NCBI GenBank assembly: GCA_963971225.1
Contig: CAXARI010000118.1
Span: forward strand, 1 to 64,000
Origin: Melieria omissa
Lineage: Eukaryota > Arthropoda > Insecta > Diptera > Ulidiidae
DNA: 64,000 nucleotides
Reading direction: 5' to 3'
Every line of letters begins with the position of its first letter. The first letter of the stretch is position 1. Below, piece by piece: positions 38,258 to 49,944 of this stretch. A program made the translations under genes and the position numbers. Under the pieces are notes generated by a model, which was given only the letters and a program-made list of their open reading frames with translations, made no database searches and was not told the DNA's origin.

Positions 38258-39733
38258 TCACTCGTTTTCGGCCTGCGAATTATGCCTGCGGTCGGTCTCG
38301 CACGAATGGTGTGGCAGAGCGTCATCCCTTCTTGGCGACGTCTTTTGTCCGGAACGCTTTTCTCGCAGATGGCAGTCTCGTGATATGTGGCCTTGCTTGC
38401 CACATCGCCAGCAACTGACTCGAGATGATACTGCCCGCAGCCCCGCTGGTGCCGCCGAGCTCACTGTCTGGCTTTGCGTGACACGTCCAGATTGGACCCC
38501 ATGCATCTCCGCAGATGAATGTCGAAAACTTCCCCTCCAGGCCGCCTCATACGTCAATGCGCTTGTCACCGTCTCACGGAATGTCGGCTTGCCCATCATC
38601 AATGCACTGCGTCGTGTCTCCGGGTCATGAAGACCTTCAATAAACGCCTCAATCTTCATCCTCTCGAGATAATCAGCGCCGAATTTCGGGTAGCACAACT
38701 GTACGAGCCGCTCAATGTCTGCTGCATACGTCTGCAGCGCCTCGTCTGCTCTTTGCCAGCGGTTCTTCAGCTCGCAATAATACAGCGTTTTGTTGTGCTC
38801 GTCACTGTATCTGGCTGCCAATGCCCTCATGACGGTCTCGTAATCACCTCTCAAACCTTCCGAAACTGTTTGTATTACCTCAGCCGCACGACCTCTTAGA
38901 GCCAGTATCAGCCTCCGACCTTTCCTAACATTGGTCCACTGACTCTCCAAAGCAGCCATCTCGAATTCTAATTTGAATGTGGCAAACGACGTAGTACCGT
39001 CATAAGTAGGCACTTCCATGGCAAAACTTTCCGGAGCCGGCGGCAAACATTCTCGTGGCTGTACTTCTCTAAGCCGCTCGTCGATTTTTCTGTTTACCGA
39101 ATCCTCCAGACTGTCAACTCGTTTGTTCAAGGAATCATCCAAGTCATTAACTCGTCTGTTCAGAGAATCATCCAGGCCGTCGACTCGTCTATCCAAGTGT
39201 TCCACTTGCGCTCCCAGGTGCTCCACCTTCACATCAAGCTTGTTTGAGAATTCTTCCACTTTCTGCTCCAAGCGCGCAGAATTTCCCTGAAGCTTGGTTT
39301 CCATTCGCTCCGCTACTTCTCGGTTCGCCGATTCCATTTTCACTATTTCTTGATTCGTACTTTCCAGTTTCGCTGCAATTTGCGCCGACATTTCACGATT
39401 TTCATTTTCCATTTTGGCTGCCATTTCACGGTTGGAACTCTCAAACATGCCTTTAAGTGCAACCATAAGCTGGCTCATGTCCATTGCTTGTAGTGGCGCA
39501 GCCGCTGCAGTCGTACTTTGCAATGACGCAGCGCCAACAGGCGATTTCTCCACCTTGGCCGACGCCTCTTGTTCCTGCGTTCCGAACTCATGTGCAGCCC
39601 AATCGATGCCTCGTGACTCACACGCCTCTCGCAAGCGCAGCTGCAACTCCACCTTACCGCCAGCAGTCGGCAAATTCCAGGCCGCCAGCTCCTTCCTCAG
39701 CTGGTCAACCTTTAGCAGCTCCAATTTAACCAT
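38258..39733 (-). CDS. gag: Gag polyprotein of the Gypsy element (491 aa)
   Basis: The structural protein of the element, expected to package its RNA. It starts at ATG 39733, about 60 bp downstream of the 5' LTR. Residues 6-36 fit a SAP motif (leucine-rich helix, NLPTAGGK turn, second helix), a module known to bind DNA in chromatin proteins. Residues about 96-223 form a long coiled coil with a repeated R-V-D-x-L-x-D-S-L/V-N pattern. Residues about 244-400 resemble the retrotransposon gag capsid region (YDGTTSFATFKLEF...). A CCHC zinc knuckle lies at 441-454 (C441, C444, H449, C454). The frame ends in TGA at 38258-38260, and the next frame continues in phase. The N-terminal SAP-like part is inferred from pattern only. 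Confidence 0.92.
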   Translation of the reverse strand: MVKLELLKVDQLRKELAAWNLPTAGGKVELQLRLREACESRGIDWAAHEFGTQEQEASAKVEKSPVGAASLQSTTAAAAPLQAMDMSQLMVALKGMFESSNREMAAKMENENREMSAQIAAKLESTNQEIVKMESANREVAERMETKLQGNSARLEQKVEEFSNKLDVKVEHLGAQVEHLDRRVDGLDDSLNRRVNDLDDSLNKRVDSLEDSVNRKIDERLREVQPRECLPPAPESFAMEVPTYDGTTSFATFKLEFEMAALESQWTNVRKGRRLILALRGRAAEVIQTVSEGLRGDYETVMRALAARYSDEHNKTLYYCELKNRWQRADEALQTYAADIERLVQLCYPKFGADYLERMKIEAFIEGLHDPETRRSALMMGKPTFRETVTSALTYEAAWRGSFRHSSAEMHGVQSGRVTQSQTVSSAAPAGLRAVSSRVSCWRCGKQGHISRDCHLREKRSGQKTSPRRDDALPHHSCETDRRHNSQAENE

Positions 39734-39782
39734 GTCTGCGTTTTTATAATTTTATTTTACTTTCAGTAATACAATCCTGACT

Positions 39783-39793
39783 TTCTGACACCA
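39783..39793 (-). other. Primer binding site of the Gypsy element
   Basis: TGGTGTCAGAA on the minus strand lies two bases inside the 5' LTR. It is complementary to a tRNA 3' end TTCTGACACCA, as in some leucine tRNAs. The tRNA identity is from memory and not checked. Confidence 0.65.
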
Positions 39794-39795
39794 AA

Positions 39796-40218
39796 TGTTA
39801 CGAATTTTACTTCACAGGTTCGTTTTGATTGCATTTGAAAATAAAACAACTTCAGTTATCCAGTGCAACGTAGTCAAAACTAACAATCGCTTTATTTCGC
39901 AGATTTACGCTTCGCTTGTATCTACACTTGTTACCACTTTGCTTGCTCAACACAGACTCAACCCCTTGCGCTGCCACTGCTGCTTTTATACCACTTTTCT
40001 TATCGCGCCGAAGTTTCTTGCAACTTCTAATTGGAAAGCGCTCGACCATTCTCGCACAGCCCATTTCGAGAACCATCCTTGCCATATCGGACTATACCAA
40101 GCGAATTTATAACAGTTTTGCTGTACTTCACAGTGCATGCCTAAAAGTATGCTTGGAAAACATTCGTGCGGAGAAAGGCATTCCTGTACAGTGCGGCACA
40201 GAATTTCTCATCGTATCA
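39796..40218 (-). repeat. 5' LTR of the Gypsy element (423 bp)
   Basis: On the minus strand it starts TGATACGATGAG and ends ATTCGTAACA. It contains TATAAAAG and, 100-odd bp further, AATAAA. The broken LTR at 13214-14593 is this LTR type, not the 3' LTR type. Confidence 0.93.
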
Positions 40219-43200
40219 ATATTTTACAAGCATTTTATCGATTTTGCAGTAGGCAGCCATTTAATGTCACCCTTGCGCATCGATCTGTTCATGATTGCCG
40301 AATAGTAATCAAATTATTGATTTAATTTGATAAAGCTGCATTCTCTAGCTACATTTTAAGGGGTTTTTTATTAACGTAACCCATACCGTTTGGAATCTAT
40401 AAGCACTTTAGTGGTGAGTGTGTATTTTGTAATAGGCAGTTTTTCAATGTTATCCTTGCGCATCGATATGCTCATTATTCCTGACGGATAATGAAAAGGT
40501 AGGGACCAATATAGAAAGCATAAGACTCTGGCTAAATTTTAAGGGGTCAATTATTAATATGCACTTATGCATTTGGTGTTGACAAGCATTTTAGTGGTTG
40601 CACCCAAGTAGCAATTTTTTCAAAGTCACCGTTCCAAATCGATTTGCTTTCGAACCTTGTGGTATGGAAGGATGATTGATACCATTATATAAAGCATACG
40701 AGTCTAGCTAAATAATAAGGCATAATATTATTAAAATCCGTTAACAGGTCGAGATTTAACAGCCATAATTTCGATCATGCTGGCGGTGGGATATTTTTTG
40801 TATTTACCAAATTGGTGAAAGGTGGTCACTCTGGCTTAATTTTGACGCCATTTTGATTAAAATGATTGTGCGTACTTAGGTTCCACAAGCATTTGATTGA
40901 TTATGTAGATCAGAGGTGCATTCTTTCAATCAGTCGTTGTTGTGATAGCAACGAAGCAACACGTGTGGGGGCTGCGCGGATTTTTGTTTTGTTGCCTCAA
41001 GAAATTGTATGTATGAAAAAAAATTAGATGCTTTTGTTGTTGTAGTTTTTGTGTTGGCGATTGGTTGGCCTTTCGGCAATGACAAATGGGAACATTATAT
41101 ATTTTTCACTTATAATTTTAAGGGTCAAGCGAAATGCACAATGTGCTTTCAACCAATTCAATTAATTAAATAATTTGTTTGAATTTTTTTGGGCAACTTT
41201 AAATGTATTGGTTTTTGCTTTTCCATAAGAAGACTTTGGGCACCCCTGATATAGATGTATCATGTGGTCGATATCACTTTTCCACAACGAAATTCTCCTG
41301 CATTATTTGAGATAGCGAGAAGATTGACCCCATTTATGAAAGCTCAAAACTCCAGCTAGGTTTTAGGGTTATTAGTTTTTCTATAAACCTAGAATCATCA
41401 TATTTTACAAGCATTTTATCGATTTTGCAGTAGGCAGCCATTTAATGTCACTCTTGCGCATCGATCTGTTCATGATTGCCTAATAGTAATCAAATTATTG
41501 ATTTAATTTGATAAAGCTGCAATCTCTAGCTACATTTTAAGGGGTTTTTTATTAACGTTACCCATACCGTTTGGAATCTATAAGCACTTTAGTGGTGAGT
41601 GTGTATTTTGTAATAGGCAGTTTTTCAATGTTATCCTTGCGCATCGATATGCTCATTACTCCTGAAGGATAATGAAAAGTTAGGGACCAATATAGAAAGC
41701 ATAAGACTCTGGCTAAATTTTAAGGGGTCAATTATTAATATGCACTTATGCATTTGGTGTTGACAAGCATTTTAGTGGTTGCACCCAAGTAGCAATTTTT
41801 TCAAAGTCACCGTTCCAAATCGATTTGCTTTCGAACCTTGGGGTATAGAAGGATGATTGATACCATTATAGAAAGCATACGAGTCTAGCTAAATAATAAG
41901 GCATAATATTATTAAAATCCGTTAACGGGTCGAGATTTAACAGCCATAATTTCGATCATGCTGCCGGTGGGATATTTTTTTTATTTAACAAATTGGTGAA
42001 AGGTGGTCACTCTGGCTTAATTTTGACGCCATTTTGATTAAAGTGATTGTGCGTACTTAGGTTCCACAAGCATTTGATTGGTTATATAGATCAGAGGTGC
42101 ATTCTTTCAATCAGTCGTTGTTGTGACAGCAACGAAGCAACACGTGTGGGGCTGCGCGGCAGCCATTTAATGTCACTCTTGCGCATCGATCTGTTCATGA
42201 TTGCCGAATAGTAAGTAGAGTAGTAGACAGCCGCCGTGGCTCAGTTGGTTAGTGCGCGGTCCAAGCGAGTCGCATGCAGAGCTAGTTCCAATTCTGCATG
42301 TAGTAACACCTAAAAAAAAATAACGGGAAACTCGTTTTCTCTTTCGGTGGCTGTCCTCTCAGCTGGAAATGGCAAACCTCTGAGAGTAAAAATTGCCTAT
42401 GAAAAAGCTCCCAACCTGCCGTTCGGAACCGGCATAAAACTGTAGGTCCCTTCCACCCGCGTACAAAATTCACACGCACAACACGGGTGGTTGCGGGAAG
42501 CTAGGCCTTAGTCTCGCGTAAGCGGGCTGTCGTGAGAATCAATTATTATTATGATTGTGCGTACTTAGGTTCCACAAGCATTTGATTGGTTATATAGATC
42601 AGAGGTGCATTCTTTCAATCAGTCGTTGTTGTGACAGCAACGAAGCAACACGTGTGGGGGCTGCGCGGATTTTTGTTTTGTTGCCTCAAGAAATTGTATG
42701 TATGAAAAAAAATTAGATGCTTTTGTTGTTGTAGTTTTTGTGTTGGCGATTGGTTGGCCTTTCGGCAATGACAAATGGGAACATTATATTTTTTTCACTT
42801 ATAATTTTAAGGGTCAAGCGAAATGCACAATGTGCTTTCAACTAATTAAATAATTTGTTTGAATTTTTTTTGGGCAACTTTACATGTATTGGTTTTTGCT
42901 TTTCCATAAGAAGATTTTGGGCACCCCCTGATATAGATGTATCATGTGGTCGATATCACTTTTCCACAACGAAATTCTCCTGCATTATTTGAGATAACGA
43001 GAAGATTGACCCCATTTATGAAAGCTCAAAACTCCAGCTAGGTTTTAAGGTTATTATTTTTTCTATAAACCTAGAATCATCATATTTTACAAGCATTTTA
43101 TCGATTTTGCAGTAGGCAGCCATTTAATGTCACCCTTGCGCATCGATCTGTTCATGATTGCCGAATAGTAATCAAATTATTGATTTAATTTGATAAAGCT

Positions 43201-44236
43201 GCATTCTCTAGCTACATTTTAAGGGGTTTTTTATTAACGTAACCCATACCGTTTGGAATCTATAAGCACTTTAGTGGTGAGTGTGTATTTTGTAATAGGC
43301 AGGCTCATTACTCCTGAAGGATAATGAAAAGTTAGGGACCAATATAGAAAGCATAAGACTCTGGCTAAATTTTAAGGGGTCAATTATTAATATGCACTTA
43401 TGCATTTGGTGTTGACAAGCATTTTAGTGGTTGCACCCAAGTAGCAATTTTTTCAAAGTCACCGTTCCAAATCGATTTGCTTTCGAACCTTGGGGTATAG
43501 AAGGATGATTGATACCATTATAGAAAGCATACGAGTCTAGCTAAATAATAAGGCATAATATTATTAAAATCCGTTAACGGGTCGAGAGTTAACAGCCATA
43601 ATTTCGATCATGCTGCCGGTGGGATATTTTTTTTATTTACCAAATTGGTGAAAGGTGGTCACTCTGGCTTAATTTTGACGCCATTTTGATTAAAGTGATT
43701 GTGCGTACTTAGGTTCCACAAGCATTTGATTGGTTATATAGATCAGAGGTGCATTCTTTCAATCAGTCGTTGTTGCGACAGCAACGAAGCAACACGTGTG
43801 GGGGCTGCGCGGATTTTTGTTTTGTTTCCTCAAGAAATTCTATGTATGAAAAAAAATTAGATGCTTTTGTTGTTGTAGTTTTTGTGTTGGCGATTGGTTG
43901 GCCTTTCGGCAATGACAAATGGGAACATTATATTTTTTTCACTTATAATTTTAAGGGTCAAGCGAAATGCACAATGTGCTTTCAACTAATTCAATTAATT
44001 AAATAATTTGTTTGCATTTTTTGGGCAACTTTACATGTATTGGTTTTTGCTTTTCCATAAGAATATTTTGGGCACCCCTGATATAGATGTATCATGTGGT
44101 CGATATCACTTTCCAGAACGAAATTCTCCTGCATTATTTGAGATAACGAGAAGATTGACCCCATTTATGAAAGCTCAAAACTCCAGCTAGGTTTTAAGGT
44201 TATTATTTTTTCTATAAACCTAGAATCATCATATTT
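40219..44236 (+). repeat. Satellite array, right arm, segment 4
   Basis: Monomer blocks close at 41345, 43027 (1,682 bp, with SINE) and 44176. The last has a ~33-47 bp deletion at about 43303 (GTAATAGGCAG joined to GCTCATTACTCC). It ends in CATCATATTT, where the non-LTR element begins. No gene is visible. Confidence 0.95.
42228..42552 (+). mobile_element. tRNA-derived SINE, copy 7 (B-box variant)
   Basis: It carries the same 5-bp loss and TTCCA change as copy 5, plus a private GTGAGAATCAATT near its end. Copies 5 and 7 therefore share a parent. Confidence 0.87.
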
Positions 44237-45230
44237 GGTCCCAAGGCAGTATCTTGGGACCACTGCTCTTCGTCCTGTTCATTAATGACATCGGCTCTTG
44301 CTTCCTCTCAGCTAAGTTTCTTCTGTACGCTGATGATCTGAAGATATATATTATCAGAAGGTCGCCTTCTGATTCTGTTGCACTGCAATCGGACCTTGAT
44401 AATCTTCACGGGTGGTGTGAACAGAATCGTCTGTTTCTTAATATCAAAAAATGCTTTCATGTGTTATTCTCCAGGAAGGATAACCCTACGTATAGGTATT
44501 TTACTATTTCTGGCTCCACTCTTGGGATGATGAAAGAGCTTAAGGACCTTGGTCTATTCTTCGATTCGAAGTTGTCCTTTTCTTCCCACATCAACTTTGT
44601 CGTCTCCAAAGCATATTCCATGTTAGCGTTTATTCGTCGTCACTGTTCTTCTTTCTCCGACCCATATTCTCTTAAATCACTTTACTCCTCCTATGTTAGG
44701 TCTAACCTTGAATATGCCTCGTTTATTTGGCGTCCTTATCATGCTTCCCACATTAACCGTATTGAACGCATACAAAAAGTTTTCTTACGCTTCGCCCTTC
44801 GTTCCCTCAACTTTTATGATCCTATCCCATCTTATGATTCCCGCTGTTTGCTTCTTAACCTTAAATCACTGGAAGGCCGGCGTTCCTAACTGTCTTGTTC
44901 GTTCATATTCAATGTCATAAACGGCGCTGTCGACTGTCCCGAGTTGTTGCAAAGAATCCCATTCTCTGTACCATCTCGCACACTCAGGCATATTGATTAT
45001 TTCAATGTTGGGTTCTGCAGATTTGATTATATCAAAAATGCTCCAATTACTAGAGCTCTTTGCAACTTAAATTTTGTTCCTGAACTTGATCTCGCGCTTC
45101 CTAAAAGCTTAGTTTTAAGAAACTTAGCTGCATTCTTTAAATGAATTGTTTGAATATATATTGTTATTAGTCTGTAAGAATTGTTTATTCATTGACTAAA
45201 TAAATAAATAAAATAAATAAATAAATAAAT
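44237..45230 (+). mobile_element. 5'-truncated non-LTR retrotransposon
   Basis: It starts abruptly inside the reverse transcriptase region and ends in a 3' UTR with an (AAATA)/(AAAT) tail at about 45196-45230. The flanks are CATCATATTT on the left and ATATTTTACAAGC on the right, consistent with a target duplication of about 6 bp (ATATTT), blurred by the tail. Loss of the 5' end, a simple-repeat tail and a target duplication are the usual marks of target-primed reverse transcription. Confidence 0.9.
44239..45144 (+). pseudogene. Reverse transcriptase C-terminal half, non-LTR type, one nonsense codon
   Basis: The frame opens with the conserved (P)QGSILGPLLF block and has the catalytic FLLYADD motif (about 44308-44328). 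It continues through the NIKKC and KDLGLFFDSKLSF blocks to the thumb region (LEYASFIWRPYHASHINRIE). A TAA at 44887-44889 interrupts it after LEGRRS. The same phase stays open beyond it to TGA at 45142-45144, with residues typical of the end of ORF2 (ELLQRIPF, RHIDYF, LRNLAAFFK). This is one in-frame stop, not a frameshift. The endonuclease and RT fingers are gone through truncation. The family looks jockey- or CR1-like, which I cannot settle by eye. Not functional. Confidence 0.9.
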
Positions 45231-48200
45231 ATTTTACAAGCATTTTATCGATTTTGCAGTAGGCAGCCATTTAATGTCACCCTTGCGCATCGATCTGTTC
45301 ATGATTGCCGAATAGTAATCAAATTATTGATTTAATTTGATAAAGCTGCATTCTCTAGCTACATTTTAAGGGGTTTTTTATTAACGTAACCCATACCGTT
45401 TGGAATCTATAAGCACTTTAGTGGTGAGTGTGTATTTTGTAATAGGCAGTTTTTCAATGTTATCCTTGCGCATCGATATGCTCATTATTCCTGAAGGATA
45501 ATGAAAAGTTAGGGACCAATATAGAAAGCATAAGACTCTGGCTAAATTTTAAGGGGTCAATTATTAATATGCACTTATGCATTTGGTGTTGACAAGCATT
45601 TTAGTGGTCGCACCCAAGTAGCAATTTTTTCAAAGTCACCGTTCCAAATCGATTTGCTTTCGAACCTTGGGGTATAGAAGGATGATTGATACCATTATAG
45701 AAAGCATACGAGTCTAGCTAAATAATAAGGCATAATATTATTAAAATCCGTTAACGGGTCGAGATTTAAGAGCCATAATTTCGATCATGCTGCCGGTGGG
45801 ATATTTTTTTTATTTAACAAATTGGTGAAAGGTGGTCACTCTGGCTTAATTTTGACGCCATTTTGATTAAAGTGATTGTGCGTACTTAGGTTCCACAAGC
45901 ATTTGATTGGTTATATAGATCAGAGGTGCATTCTTTCAATCAGTCGTTGTTGTGACAGCAACGAAGCAACACGTGTGGGGGCTGCGCGGATTTTTGTTTT
46001 GTTGCCTCAAGAAATTGTATGTATGAAAAAAAATTCGATGCTTTTGTTGTTGTAGTTTTTGTGTGTATGCTTTTTTGTGTTGGCGATTGGTTGGCCTTTC
46101 GGCAATGACAAATGGGAACATTATATTTTTTTCACTTATAATTTTAAGGGTCAAGCGAAATGCACAATGTGCTTTCAACTAATTCAACTAATTAAATAAT
46201 TTGTTTGCATTTTTTTTGGGCAACTTTACATGTATTGGTTTTTGCTTTTCCATAAGAAGATTTTGGGCACCCCCTGATATAGATGTATCATGTGGTCGAT
46301 ATCACTTTTCCACAACGAAATTCTCCTGCATTATTTGAGATAGCGAGAAGATTGACCCCATTTATGAAAGCTCAAAACTCCAGCTAGGTTTTAAGGTTAT
46401 TATTTTTTCTATAAACCTAGAATCATCATATTTTACAAGCATTTTATCGATTTTGCAGTAGGCAGCCATTTAATGTCACTCTTGCGCATCGATCTGTTCA
46501 TGATTGCCGAATAGTAATCAAATTATTGATTTAATTTGATAAAGCTGAAATCTCTAGCTACATTTTAAGGGGTTTTTTATTAACGTAACCCATACCGTTT
46601 GGAATCTATAAGCACTTTAGTGGTGAGTGTGTATTTTGTAATCGGCAGTTTTTCAATGTTATCCTTGCGCATCGATATGCTCATTATTCCTGACGGATAA
46701 TGAAAAGATAGGGACCAATATAGAAAGCATAAGACTCTGGCTAAATTTTAAGGGGTCAATTATTAATATGCACTTATGCATTTGGTGTTGACAAGCATTT
46801 TAGTGGTCGCACCCAAGTAGCAATTTTTTCAAAGTCACCGTTCCAAATCGATTTGCTTTCGAACCTTGGGGTATAGAAGGATGATTGATACCATTATAGA
46901 AAGCATACGAGTCTAGCTAAATAATAAGGCATAATATTATTAAAATCTGTTAAGGAGTCGAGATTTAAGAGCCATAATTTCGATCATGCTGCCGGTGGGA
47001 TATTTTTTGTATTTACCAAATTGGTGAAAGGTGGTCACTCTGGCTTAATTTTGACGCCATTTTGATTAAAGTGATTGTGCGTACTTAAGTTCCACAAGCA
47101 TTTGATTGGTTATATAGATCAGAGGTGCATTCTTTCAATCAGTCGTTGTTGTGACAGCAACGAAGCAACACGTGTGGGGGCTGCGCGGATTTTTGTTTTG
47201 TTGCCTCAAGAAATTGTATGTATGAAAAAAAATTAGATGCTTTTGTTGTTGTAGTTTTTGTGTTGGCGATTGGTTGGCCTTTCGGCAATGACAAATGGGA
47301 ACATTATATTTTTTTCACTTATAATTTTAAGGGTCAAGCGAAATGCACAATGTGCTTTCAACTAATTCAATTAATTAAATAATTTGTTTGCATTTTTTGG
47401 GCAACTTTACATGTATTGGTTTTTGCTTTTCCATAAGAATATTTTGGGCACCCCTGATATAGATGTATCATGTGGTCGATATCACTTTTCCACAACGAAA
47501 TTCTCCTGCATTATTTGAGATAACGAGAAGATTGACCCCATTTATGAAAGCTCAAAACTCCAGCTAGGTTTTAAGGTTATTATTTTTTCTATAAACCTAG
47601 AATCATCATATTTTACAAGCATTTTATCGATTTTGCAGTAGGCAGCCATTTAATGTCACCCTTGCGCATCGATCTGTTCATGATTGCCGAACAGTAATCA
47701 AATTATTGATTTAATTTGATAAAGCTGCAATCTCTAGCTACATTTTAAGGGGTTTTTTATTAACGTAACCCATACCGTTTGGAATCTATAAGCACTTTAG
47801 TGGTGAGTGTGTATTTTGTAATAGGCAGTTTTTCAATGTTATCCTTGCGCATCGATATGCTCATTATTCCTGAAGAATAATGAAAAGTTATGGACCAATA
47901 TAGAAAGCATAAGACTCTGGCTAAATTTTAAGGGGTCAATTATTAATATGCACTTATGCATTTGGTGTTGACAAGCATTTTAGTGGTTGCACCCAAGTAG
48001 CAATTTTTTCAAAGTCACCGTTCCAAATCGATTTGCTTTCGAACCTTGGGGTACAGAAGGATGATTGATACCATTATAGAAAGCATACGAGTCTAGCTAA
48101 ATAGTAAGGCATAATATTATTAAAATCCGTTAACGGGTCGAGATTTAAGAGCCATAATTTCGATCATGCTGCCGGTGGGATATTTTTTTTATTTAACAAA

Positions 48201-49615
48201 TTGGTGGAAGGTGGTCACTCTGGCTTAATTTTGACGCCATTTTGATTAAAGTGATTGTGCGTACTTAGGTTGCACAAGCATTTGATTGGTTATATAGATC
48301 AGAGGTGCATTCTTTCAATCAGTCGTTGTTGTGACAGCAACGAAGCAACACGTGTGGGGGCTGCGCGGATTTTTGTTTTGTTGCCTCAAGAAATTCTATG
48401 TATGAAAAAAAAGTAGATGCTTTTGTTGTTGTAGTTTTTGTGTTGGCGATTGGTTGGCCTTTCGGCAATGACAAATGGGAACATTATATTTTTTTCACTT
48501 ATAATTTTAAGGGTCAAGCGAAATGCACAATGTGCTTTCAACTAATTCAATTAATTAAATAATTTGTTTGCATTTTTTGGGCAACTTTACATGTATTGGT
48601 TTTTGCTTTTCCATAAGAAGATTTTGGGCACCCCCTGATATAGATGTATCATGTGGTCGATATCACTTTTCCACAACGAAATTCTCCTGCATTATTTGAG
48701 ATAGCGAGAAGATTGACCCCATTTATGAAAGCTCAAAACTCCAGCTAGGTTTTAAGGTTATTATTTTTTCTATAAACCTAGAATCATCATATATTACAAG
48801 CATTTTATCGATTTTGCAGTAGGCAGCCATTTAATGTCACTCTTGCGCATCGATCTGTTCATGATTGCCGAATAGTAATCAAATTATTGATTTAATTTGA
48901 TAAAGCTGCAATCTCTAGCTACATTTTAAGGGGTTTTTTATTAACGTAACCCATACCGTTTGGAATCTATAAGCACTTTAGTGGTGAGTGTGTATTTTGT
49001 AATAGGCAGTTTTTCAATGTTATCCTTGCGCATCGATATGCTCATTATTCCTGACGGATAATGAAAAGTTAGGGACCAATATAGAAAGCATAAGACTCTG
49101 GCTAGATTTTAAGGGGTCAATTATTAATATGCACTTATGCATTTGGTGTTGACAAGCATTTTAGTGGTCGCACCCAAGTAGCAATTTTTTCAAAGTCACC
49201 GTTCCAAATCGATTTGCTTTCGAACCTTGGGGTATAGAAGATGATTGATACCATTATAGAAAGCATACGAGTCTAGCTAAATAATAAGGCATAATATTAT
49301 TAAAATCCGTTAACGGGTCGAGATTTAAGAGCCATAATTTCGATCATGCTGCCGGTGGGATATTTTTTGTATTTAACAAATTGGTGAAAGGTGGTCACTC
49401 TGGCTTAATTTTGACGCCATTTTGATTAAAGTGATTGTGCGTACTTAGGTTCCACAAGCATTTGATTGGTTATATAGATCAGAGGTGCATTCTTTCAATC
49501 AGTCGTTGTTGTGACAGCAACGAAGCAACACGTGTGGGGCTGCGCGGCAGCCATTTAATGTCACTCTTGCGCATCGATCTGTTCATGATTGCCGAATAGT
49601 AAGTAGAGTAGTAGA

Positions 49616-49944
49616 CAGCCGCCGTGGCTCAGTTGGTTAGTGCGCGGTCCAAGCGAGTCGCATGCAGAGCGACGCTAGTTCGAATTCTGCATGTAGTAAC
49701 ACCTAAAAAAAATAACGGGAAACTCGTTTTCTCTTTCGGTGGCTGTCCTCTCAGCTGGAAATGGCAAACCTCTGAGAGTAAAAATTGCCTATGAAAAAGC
49801 TCCCAACCTGCCGTTCGGAACCGGCATAAAACTGTAGGTCCCTTCCACCCGCGTACAAAGTTCACACGCACAACACGGGTGGTTGCGGGAAGCTAGGCCT
49901 TAGTCTCGCGTAAGCGGGCTGTCGTGCCAATCAATTATTATTAT
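49616..49944 (+). mobile_element. tRNA-derived SINE, copy 8
   Basis: Full-length copy with intact boxes. Copies from here on have a shorter A run (7-8 A) after CACCT. The unit to the next copy is 1,686 bp. Confidence 0.88.

Larger units (their letters stand above)
37089..40218 (-). mobile_element. Internally deleted Ty3/Gypsy LTR retrotransposon, 3,130 bp
   Basis: The element reads on the minus strand: 5' LTR 39796-40218, a tRNA-primed binding site, gag, a pol remnant, and 3' LTR 37089-37481. The target duplication ATAT (37085-37088 and 40219-40222) restores CATCATATTTTACAAGC. Protease, reverse transcriptase, RNase H and the integrase catalytic core are absent. Only the integrase zinc domain and the C-terminal GPY/F-type domain remain. 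It must therefore have moved with help from a complete relative, if it moves at all. Outside one central block the two LTRs differ at only about three positions by eye, so the insertion looks recent. Confidence 0.93.

Noticed and set aside
38145..38630. Plus-strand frames over the Gypsy gag (38145-38630, 38519-38899, 39414-39749)
   Set aside because: They are shadows of the well-supported minus-strand gag, which has a zinc knuckle and coiled coil.
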